Of a stretch of 44,843 bases of DNA, positions 26,576 to 32,688 are shown in pieces. The notes under the pieces were generated by a model that made no database searches, was not told the origin of the DNA, and worked only from the letters and a program-made list of their open reading frames with translations. Origin of the DNA: Acidobacteriota bacterium (lineage in GTDB: Bacteria; Acidobacteriota; Vicinamibacteria; Marinacidobacterales; Marinacidobacteraceae); assembly GCA_022826195.1 (NCBI GenBank), contig JAJDVI010000047.1, positions 1 through 44,843 of the forward strand. The letters run 5' to 3'. A program made the position numbers and the translations under genes. How positions within the stretch are numbered: position 1 is the first letter of the stretch; each line of letters begins with the position of its first letter.

Positions 26576-27489
26576 GCGCGGTCCCCCTTCCCGTGATCGG
26601 CTCGGGAGCGGGTCCCTTTCCCGAGACCGCACCGTCCGCCCGCCGGCCGCGGCCGGACTGGCTCCGGGTGCGGGTCCCGTCGGGGCCTGCCTGGGGACGG
26701 CTCCGGAGCCTCCTCCGCGAGAAGAACCTCCACACGGTCTGCGAGGAGGCGCGCTGCCCCAACGTTGCGGAGTGCTGGGGTCAGGGGACGGCCACGTTCA
26801 TGATCCTGGGTGACATCTGCACCCGGGCCTGCCGGTTCTGCGCGGTGACCACGGGGCGCCCGGTGGGCCTCGATCTCGAAGAACCGGAACGGGTCGCCGA
26901 CGCCGTCGAGCTCATGGAGCTCCGCCACGCGGTGATCACTTCGGTGAACCGCGACGACCTCGCCGACGGGGGCGCCGGCATCTTCGCCGAGACCATCCGC
27001 GCCGTCCGGCGGCGCTGTCCGGACACCACCGTCGAGGTGCTGATCCCGGACTTCCAGGGGGACTGGGCGGCGCTCGCCATCGTGATGGAGGAGGAGCCGG
27101 AGATCCTCAACCACAACGTGGAAACGGTGCCCCGCCTCTACAAGGCGGTGCGGCCCGGGGCGCGTTACCAGCGCTCGCTCGATCTGCTGCGGCGCGCCAA
27201 GGAACTGCGGCCCGGGGCGCTGACCAAGACCGGCGTGATGCTCGGGCTCGGGGAGACCGCCAAGGAGCTGGACGCGCTCATGGAAGACCTGGTCCGGAAC
27301 TCGGTGGACATCCTCACCGCCGGCCAGTACCTCCAGCCCACCCCGGCGCACCTGCCCGTTGAGCGGTTCGTGCCGCCCGACGAGTTCCGGGCGGTCGCGG
27401 AACGAGGGAAGGCGATGGGGCTGAGGCACGTGGAGGCGGGGCCGCTGGTACGGAGTTCGTACCACGCGGCGAACCAGATTCCGGAGTAG
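26572..27489 (+). CDS. lipA: Lipoyl synthase
   Basis: Radical-SAM enzyme that inserts two sulfurs into octanoyl-lysine to form the lipoyl cofactor. The 305-residue product shows the auxiliary cluster motif CEEARCPNVAEC (C-x4-C-x5-C), the radical-SAM motif CTRACRFC, and the C-terminal RSSYHA whose serine binds the auxiliary cluster. NHNVETVPRLY and VKTGVMLGLGE-like TKTGVMLGLGE are also present. The likely start is TTG 26572, overlapping the E2 TGA (TTGA); GTG 26593 is an alternative and would lose 7 residues outside the domain. It is placed with E2 on the plus strand, while lipB is in the converging block. Confidence 0.95.
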   Translation: MSAVPLPVIGSGAGPFPETAPSARRPRPDWLRVRVPSGPAWGRLRSLLREKNLHTVCEEARCPNVAECWGQGTATFMILGDICTRACRFCAVTTGRPVGLDLEEPERVADAVELMELRHAVITSVNRDDLADGGAGIFAETIRAVRRRCPDTTVEVLIPDFQGDWAALAIVMEEEPEILNHNVETVPRLYKAVRPGARYQRSLDLLRRAKELRPGALTKTGVMLGLGETAKELDALMEDLVRNSVDILTAGQYLQPTPAHLPVERFVPPDEFRAVAERGKAMGLRHVEAGPLVRSSYHAANQIPE

Positions 27490-27504
27490 GGGTCTGGACC
27501 GGGG

Positions 27505-27521
27505 GCCGACCGGAGGTCGGC
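27505..27521. repeat. REP-like hairpin (GCCGACC-GGA-GGTCGGC)
   Basis: A perfect 7-bp stem with GGA loop followed by GCTCCC, matching the core layout of the repeat family. It lies 16 bases after the lipA stop, in the gap shared with the E1beta 3' end. It could double as a transcription barrier, but no T tract follows. Confidence 0.55.
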
Positions 27522-27564
27522 GCTCCCAGCCGGTTCGCCGTCCCGGCGGATTGAGGTCCGTCCC

Positions 27565-27610
27565 GCCGCCCGCCTGCGGCGGGCTGTGCCGGCTGAAGCC
27601 GGCGTTCCAA
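27565..27610 (-). repeat. REP-like 46-bp repeat
   Basis: Exact reverse complement of 25035-25080 over 46 bases, containing CCCGCC-TGC-GGCGGG and GCCGGC-TGAA-GCCGGC hairpins. It lies between the convergent lipA and E1beta genes. The two copies therefore form an inverted repeat around E2-lipA. Confidence 0.88.
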
Positions 27611-27639
27611 GCCGTACCTGCGTTCCGGCGGGCTTTGCT

Positions 27640-28620
27640 TCAGTAGCGGATCAGGCGGAGCGCGGTCTCCACTACCCGGCCGGCGGTGGGCAGCACCGCG
27701 TCCTCGAGTTCGGCGGCGTAGGGCACCGGGGTGTCGGCCGCGGCGACGCGCGCCACGGGGGCATCCAGGTCGGCGAAGAGATGCTCCGCCGCGAGCGCCG
27801 CGATCTCGCCGCCGAAACCGCCCGTGAGGTTGTCCTCGTGGACCACCAGCAGCCGGCTGGTGCGGCGGACGGAATCGAAGAGCGCCTCCCGGTCGAGCGG
27901 GACGAGGCAGCGCAGATCGATCACCTCGGCTTCCACGCCCTCGGCGGCGAGCCTCTCCGCGGCGTCGAGCGCCACCCACACCGCGGCGCCGTAGGCGGCG
28001 ATGGTGAGCGCGTCCCCTGCCCGCCGGACCGCGGCCTTGCCGAGCGGAACCACCTCCGGGGCGCTCTCGAACTCCGCGTCCGGGACCTTGAGGCTCCGGT
28101 AGAGACGTTTGTGTTCCAGAAACAACACCGGATCGTCGTCGCGGATGGCGGCGCGCAGCAGGCCGGCGGCGTCCGGCGCCGTCGCGGGGGCCGCGACCTT
28201 GATTCCCGGAGTGTGGGCGAAGTGCGCTTCCGGACTCTGGGAGTGGAAGGGTCCGGCGCGGACTCCGGCGCCCGAGGGGCCGCGCAGCACCAGGGGAACC
28301 GCCGCGCCGGTCCGATAGCGGCTCCTGGCGGCGAAGTTCGTGACCATGTTGAAGGCGCTCGCGATGAAGTCGATGAACTGGAACTCCACCACGGGACGCA
28401 GCCCGGCAAGCGCGGCGCCCACCGCCATCCCGGTGAACCCTTCCTCGCTGATCGGGGTGTCCATGACCCGGTCCGGGCCGAACTCGTCGAGGAACCCGTC
28501 GGTCAGGCGGAACGCCCCCCCGTAGATGCCGATGTCCTCGCCGAGCAGGATGACCCGCGGGTCGCGCTCCATTTCCGAGCGAAGGGCCCGGCGGACGGCC
28601 TCGAAGTAGGTGACCGGCAC
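27640..28620 (-). CDS. 2-oxoacid dehydrogenase E1 component, beta subunit
   Basis: Beta half of the thiamine-diphosphate decarboxylase E1 (heterotetrameric type), 326 residues. Family signatures are LLGEDIGIYGGAF, VMDTPISEEGFTGMAVGAAL with the Glu that activates thiamine diphosphate, FQFIDFIASAFN, and HSQSPEAHFAHTPGIKV. The C-terminal transketolase domain includes VVHEDNLTGGFGGEIAA. GTG 28620 starts the conserved region (VPVTYFEAVRRAL), 13 bases after the lipB stop; its ribosome site is weak. The alpha subunit, normally adjacent, is absent from the whole window. EHKRLYR is typical of branched-chain or acetoin-type E1beta, so the complex may use branched-chain 2-oxoacids or pyruvate. Confidence 0.9.
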   Translation of the reverse strand: MPVTYFEAVRRALRSEMERDPRVILLGEDIGIYGGAFRLTDGFLDEFGPDRVMDTPISEEGFTGMAVGAALAGLRPVVEFQFIDFIASAFNMVTNFAARSRYRTGAAVPLVLRGPSGAGVRAGPFHSQSPEAHFAHTPGIKVAAPATAPDAAGLLRAAIRDDDPVLFLEHKRLYRSLKVPDAEFESAPEVVPLGKAAVRRAGDALTIAAYGAAVWVALDAAERLAAEGVEAEVIDLRCLVPLDREALFDSVRRTSRLLVVHEDNLTGGFGGEIAALAAEHLFADLDAPVARVAAADTPVPYAAELEDAVLPTAGRVVETALRLIRY

Positions 28621-28633
28621 GGTGCCCGGGCCG

Positions 28634-29362
28634 TCAAGAGGCGGCAGGGCCGGGGACCAGGCCCGGCAGGTCCCCGGGCGCCGGGACGAGCCGGCGGCCC
28701 AGCACCGCCGCGAACGAGTCCGCCAGCCGGTCGGCGACCGCGTCCAGCGGCACGGCGCGGCCGGTCTCCGCTTCGAGCGACGTGGCCGCCGCATCCCGGA
28801 TGCCGCACGCCACGATGTGCGAGAACCAGCCCAGCTCGGTGGTCACGTTGAACGCCAGTCCGTGAGACGCCACCCACCGGGAGACGCGCACCCCGATGGA
28901 GGCCAGTTTGCGGGGAGCCCCACCGGCGCCGCACCACACGCCGGTCAGCCCCTCGCGGCGGCCCGCCGCCGTTCCGAACCGCGCCGCCGTGTCGATGGCC
29001 GCCGCCTCGAGCGCCCGCAGGTAGGCGTGGACGTCCTTCCGCCAGCCGCCCAGATGCACGATCGGATAGGCAACCAGCTGGCCCGGGCCGTGGAACGTCA
29101 CGTCCCCGCCGCGGTCCGTCTCGACGACCTCGGCGCCGCGTCCGGCGAGCGCTTCCGGCGGCTCCAGCAGGTTCTCGCGGTGGGCGCTCTTGCCGAGCGT
29201 GAAGACCGGCGGGTGCTCGGTGAGCAGCAGGACATCGGGGATCTCGTCGCGCTGGCGGCGCTCGACCAGGTCCCGCTGGAAGTCCCAGGCGGCCCGGTAG
29301 CCGAGCGGGCGGACGTCGAGCCGCCAGAGCGGCGGCGGCGCGGTCCCGGCTTCGGAATCCAC
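28634..29362 (-). CDS. lipB: Octanoyl-(acyl carrier protein):protein N-octanoyltransferase
   Basis: Transfers octanoyl from ACP to the lysine of lipoyl domains, the step before LipA. The 242-residue product carries the signature RGGDVTFHGPGQLVAYPI, the catalytic Lys region APRKLASIGVRV, SHGLAFNV, and the catalytic Cys in HIVACGI. Length is normal. It lies between lpdA (6 bases upstream) and E1beta (13 bases downstream), so all three are one operon. Confidence 0.95.
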   Translation of the reverse strand: MDSEAGTAPPPLWRLDVRPLGYRAAWDFQRDLVERRQRDEIPDVLLLTEHPPVFTLGKSAHRENLLEPPEALAGRGAEVVETDRGGDVTFHGPGQLVAYPIVHLGGWRKDVHAYLRALEAAAIDTAARFGTAAGRREGLTGVWCGAGGAPRKLASIGVRVSRWVASHGLAFNVTTELGWFSHIVACGIRDAAATSLEAETGRAVPLDAVADRLADSFAAVLGRRLVPAPGDLPGLVPGPAAS

Positions 29363-29368
29363 CGGCGG

Positions 29369-30784
29369 CTACGCGTGGAGCGGCGCGCCGGAGGCGGCGA
29401 GCGCCGCTTCGGCCACCGCTTCGGAGAGCGTGGGATGAGGGTGGACGCTGCGCGCGAGCGATTCCAGGGTCGCCTCGTGGTCGAGCGCCACCACCGCTTC
29501 CGCGATCAGGTCGGTGGCGTGCGGCCCGACGATATGGACTCCGAGCACCTCGCCGTACCCGGCCTCCGCCACCACCTTCACGAAGCCGGTCGGATCCCCG
29601 AGGATGTTGGCCTTGCTGTTCGCGGCAAAGGGGAAGCGGCCGACCTTGACTTCGTGGCCGCCGGCGGCGGCCGCTTCCTCGGTGAGCCCCACCGAACCCA
29701 CCTCCGGCACGCAGTAGGTGGCCGCGGGCATCCGGTCCCGGCGCAGCGGCGGCACGTCGCGGCCGGCGATGGTCGCCACCGCCACGTCCGCCTCCGCGGA
29801 AGCCACGTGCGCGAGCTGGGCGGTCCCGACCACGTCGCCGATGGCGAAGACCCCCGGCGCCCCGGTTCGGCACCGCCCGTCCACGGGGATGAAGCCGCCC
29901 TTCTCGAGCTCGACGCCGACGGTCTCGAGGCCGATGTCCGCCGTGCGCGGCGCCCGCCCCACCGCCACCAGCAACCGGTCGTACTCGGCGGTCCGGGTTT
30001 CCTCCCCGGCCCGGTAACGGACCCGCACTCCCGTCTCCACGATCTCGGCGGCCTCCACCCGGGCTTCGGTCCGCACCCGGATCCGGCGCTTCCGGAACGC
30101 CTTGCCCACCACTTCGGAGACCTCGGCGTCTTCGAGCGGGAGGACCCGGGGCAGCACCTCGAAGAGCTCCACCTCGGAGCCGTAGCTCCTGAACATGGAC
30201 GCGAACTCGGCGCCCACCGCGCCGGCGCCGATGATGCCGAGCCGGGCGGGACGCTCGTCGAGCGAGAACATCTCCGCGTTGGTCACGATCCGGTCGCCGT
30301 CGAGCGGCAGGAAGGGCAGCGTCCGGGCCTCGGAGCCGGTGGCGATGATGACGTTCCGGGCCTCGAGACGCCGCGTCCCGGACCCGTCCGGAGCCGCGAC
30401 CTCGACGCGGCCCGGGCCGGCCAGCCGCCCGAAGCCGTGAAAAGCCTCCACCCCGCCCCGCTTCAGGAGCAGGGAAACGCCGCCGGCGAGCTTGGCGATC
30501 ACCCGGCGGCTGCGGCGCTTCAGTCCGTCCCAGTCGAGGCTCGGGGCGGCCACCTCGATTCCCACTTTCTTCGCCGCCCGGATCTCATCGAGGAGCGATG
30601 CGGTGTGGAGGAAGACCTTGCTCGGAATGCAGCCGACGTGGAGGCACGTTCCGCCGAAGCGGGCGTCCTTCTCGACGATCGCCGTCCGGAGTCCGGCGGC
30701 CTGCGCCTTGAGGGCGGCCACGTAGCCCCCGGGACCGCTTCCGATCACGACGACGTCGAACGCGTCACTGGTGCTCTGATTCAT
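29369..30784 (-). CDS. lpdA: Dihydrolipoyl dehydrogenase (E3)
   Basis: FAD flavoprotein that reoxidises dihydrolipoyl groups and makes NADH (471 residues). It shows the FAD-binding VVVIGSGPGGYVAALKA (11-27) and the redox disulfide GGTCLHVGCIPSK. The NAD-binding LGIIGAGAVGAEFASMFRSYG, the second FAD motif VFAIGDVVG, and the active-site HPHPTLSEAV of the partner subunit are also present. GGAAG lies about 7 bases before ATG 30784 (on the minus strand GGAAGCAATTCATG). First gene of the lpdA-lipB-E1beta operon; divergent from the thioesterase gene. Confidence 0.95.
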   Translation of the reverse strand: MNQSTSDAFDVVVIGSGPGGYVAALKAQAAGLRTAIVEKDARFGGTCLHVGCIPSKVFLHTASLLDEIRAAKKVGIEVAAPSLDWDGLKRRSRRVIAKLAGGVSLLLKRGGVEAFHGFGRLAGPGRVEVAAPDGSGTRRLEARNVIIATGSEARTLPFLPLDGDRIVTNAEMFSLDERPARLGIIGAGAVGAEFASMFRSYGSEVELFEVLPRVLPLEDAEVSEVVGKAFRKRRIRVRTEARVEAAEIVETGVRVRYRAGEETRTAEYDRLLVAVGRAPRTADIGLETVGVELEKGGFIPVDGRCRTGAPGVFAIGDVVGTAQLAHVASAEADVAVATIAGRDVPPLRRDRMPAATYCVPEVGSVGLTEEAAAAGGHEVKVGRFPFAANSKANILGDPTGFVKVVAEAGYGEVLGVHIVGPHATDLIAEAVVALDHEATLESLARSVHPHPTLSEAVAEAALAASGAPLHA

Positions 30785-30984
30785 GAATTGCTTCCAGACG
30801 GAAAACGGGAATGTTACGCATCGGCGCGCGATGCGGGTGGTAAGATGGCCGGTTAGGTGATATACGCCACCGACCGGTGGCTCCGGCTGCCGGCTGCTCT
30901 TCGTTCCCCGGTCCTACCGGGCGTTGCCGTTGCCGCTTTCGCTGCCGGGGAGATTCGGCACCCCCGCCGCGGGAAGGGAATCTC

Positions 30985-31587
30985 TTGAGCGATTCCGAGA
31001 CCACGGCGCCCGCCACGCAGGCCGAGAGTCCCGCCCGGCGGACCCGGCCGGCCGCCGAGTCCTTCCACGCGCGGCGCCGCGGCGCGGTGCAGTCCAAGCC
31101 TCCCGCCGGCGGGTCCGACCCGGTCCCCGAGTTCGAGCCGGTGGTGCTGGGCGAGTCCGAACCCGCCGACAGCGGCTACGGGCGCGAGCGGATGTCGCTC
31201 CGCCGGCGCCTGCAGAAGGAGCTCGACAGCGCGCCCCTGGCCGGGCAGACCGGGCTCCGGCTGGACTACGCGGACAACGGCGTCTCGCGGATCCATCTTC
31301 CGGGCGAAACGCGGAACACCGAGCCGGGACCGCTCGAGGGAGGCGTCATCGGCACGCTCTGCGTCGCGGCGGGTCACCTCGCCGCCGCCTCGGTCGCTCC
31401 CGGGGTCGGAATCCGCCTCGTGGAATACAAGGTGAACATCCTGGGAGTCGTGCAGGGCGACCTGCTGGCCATCGGCGAGGTCGTCCGCAAGGGCCGCACC
31501 CTGGTCTCCTGCCGCGTCGAGGTCGTGGAAGACAACGACCGCGTCGTCGCGGCGGGCCTCGCCACCTACCTGCTCCAGCAGGCATAG
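30985..31587 (+). CDS. PaaI-type hotdog thioesterase with disordered N-terminal extension
   Basis: Encodes 200 residues from TTG 30985, which has a GGGAAGGGA ribosome site 6 bases upstream. Residues about 1-65 are Ala/Pro/Arg/Ser-rich and probably disordered. Residues about 70-200 form a hotdog fold with the PaaI/YdiI pattern: LEGGVIGTLCVAAGHLAA, IRLVEYKVNILGVVQGDLLAIGEVVRKGRTL and CRVEVVEDNDRVVAAGLATYLL. The family hydrolyses acyl- or aryl-CoA esters. The catalytic Asp/Glu usually in HGG..A..LAD is here EGG..GTLC, so activity should be tested. An internal ATG (31192) would give only the folded domain. It is convergent with nadE, the two stops lying in one palindrome. Confidence 0.75.
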   Translation: MSDSETTAPATQAESPARRTRPAAESFHARRRGAVQSKPPAGGSDPVPEFEPVVLGESEPADSGYGRERMSLRRRLQKELDSAPLAGQTGLRLDYADNGVSRIHLPGETRNTEPGPLEGGVIGTLCVAAGHLAAASVAPGVGIRLVEYKVNILGVVQGDLLAIGEVVRKGRTLVSCRVEVVEDNDRVVAAGLATYLLQQA

Positions 31588-31603
31588 GGGGGACGCCCCC
31601 CTA
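31585..31603. terminator. Shared palindrome holding both convergent stop codons
   Basis: TAGGGGGG-ACG-CCCCCCTA is a perfect 8-bp inverted repeat. Its left end is the TAG of the thioesterase gene and its right end is the TAG of nadE on the other strand. The hairpin could act as a two-way barrier to transcription; there is no U tract, so intrinsic termination is uncertain. Confidence 0.45.
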
Positions 31604-32440
31604 CCTCCACCAGGTGTCCTGCGGCACCGCCGGGGTACGGCGCTTGTGCTCGGTGGCGCGGTAGAGCCCGTCGATCCGGCCCGCGACCTCCGCCGGCACC
31701 GGCAGGCCCTCGAGGTAGTCGTCGATCGCCTGATAGCTGATCCCGAGCGCCTCCTCGTCCGGCAGCCCCGGGCGCAGGTCCTCGAGGTCGGCGGTCGGCG
31801 CCTTGGCGACAATCGCTTCCGGCGCGCCGAGATGGGCCGCCACCCGGCGCACCTGGCGCTTGCTGAGCCCGAAGAGCGGGCACACGTCCACCCCGCCGTC
31901 GCCGAACTTGGTGAAGAACCCGACGAGCGCTTCCGCCGAGTGGTCCGTCCCCACCACGAGCCCGCCCTCGAGGTTCGCGAGGTGGTACTGCACCGCCATC
32001 CGCATCCGGGCCTTCGTGTTTCCCCGCGCGACGTCGCGGGCGGTTTCGGAACCCGCCGCCAGCCGCTCCCCGGGCAGTGACGCCTCGAGGGCCCGGACCG
32101 CCCCGGCAATGTTCACGCTGACCACTTCCGATGGCTCGATCCACTCCAGGACGCGTTCGGCGTCGGCGGCGTCGCGCTGCTCGCCGTAGGGAAGCCGCAC
32201 CGCGACGAAGCGGTACGCCCCGCCGTCCCGGTTGGCCGCGGCGACGGCCAGCGAGGCGAGCCGGCCGGTGAGCGCCGAATCCACGCCGCCGGACACCGCG
32301 AGCCAGAGACTCCGCTGGCGGCTGGCCACCAGATACGCCCGCAGGAAAGCCACCCGGTCCCGCACCTCGCTCTCCGGATCGATGCGCGGGGACACGGCGA
32401 GAGCGTTCCTGAGACCGGCGGGGGCGAGGCGATCCGGCAC
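31601..32440 (-). CDS. nadE: NAD+ synthetase, ammonia-dependent type
   Basis: Last step of NAD synthesis: amidation of nicotinic acid adenine dinucleotide with ATP. The 279-residue product starts at GTG 32440. It shows the N-type ATP-pyrophosphatase loop SGGVDSAL, the GNTKARMRM motif, GTDHSAEALVGFFTKFGDGGVD, and CPLFGLSKRQVR. There is no glutaminase (nitrilase) domain, so it needs free ammonia. The ribosome site is poor, and CATAAT (32447-32452 on this strand) lies only 6 bases from the start, which hints at a leaderless message. Upstream in-frame codons would add about 22 Arg-rich residues and are less likely. Confidence 0.93.
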   Translation of the reverse strand: MPDRLAPAGLRNALAVSPRIDPESEVRDRVAFLRAYLVASRQRSLWLAVSGGVDSALTGRLASLAVAAANRDGGAYRFVAVRLPYGEQRDAADAERVLEWIEPSEVVSVNIAGAVRALEASLPGERLAAGSETARDVARGNTKARMRMAVQYHLANLEGGLVVGTDHSAEALVGFFTKFGDGGVDVCPLFGLSKRQVRRVAAHLGAPEAIVAKAPTADLEDLRPGLPDEEALGISYQAIDDYLEGLPVPAEVAGRIDGLYRATEHKRRTPAVPQDTWWR

Positions 32441-32688
32441 CCCCGAATTATGAGGACTTGCGGCGCCCGAACGCCGGGAAATCCCGCACGGGAAGCCGAA
32501 TCGCAATTCAGGTTATTGGAGAAAGGCCCCGACAATTCTGTGAACGCATCGAAATATGGCCTTTTTTCAATGAGTTATGGCATCGCTCCAGGGATCCGTC
32601 GCTGGTGCGGGACTTGCGGTTCGAACTTGGTTCGGTTGTCCCATAGAGTCCCGAGCCAAATCGTCTCTCGTCAAGGAGGACCTTGCCC

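Noticed and set aside
28610..30856. Open frame of 748 codons on the plus strand
   Set aside because: Antisense to lipB and lpdA; composition is typical of a GC-driven shadow frame.
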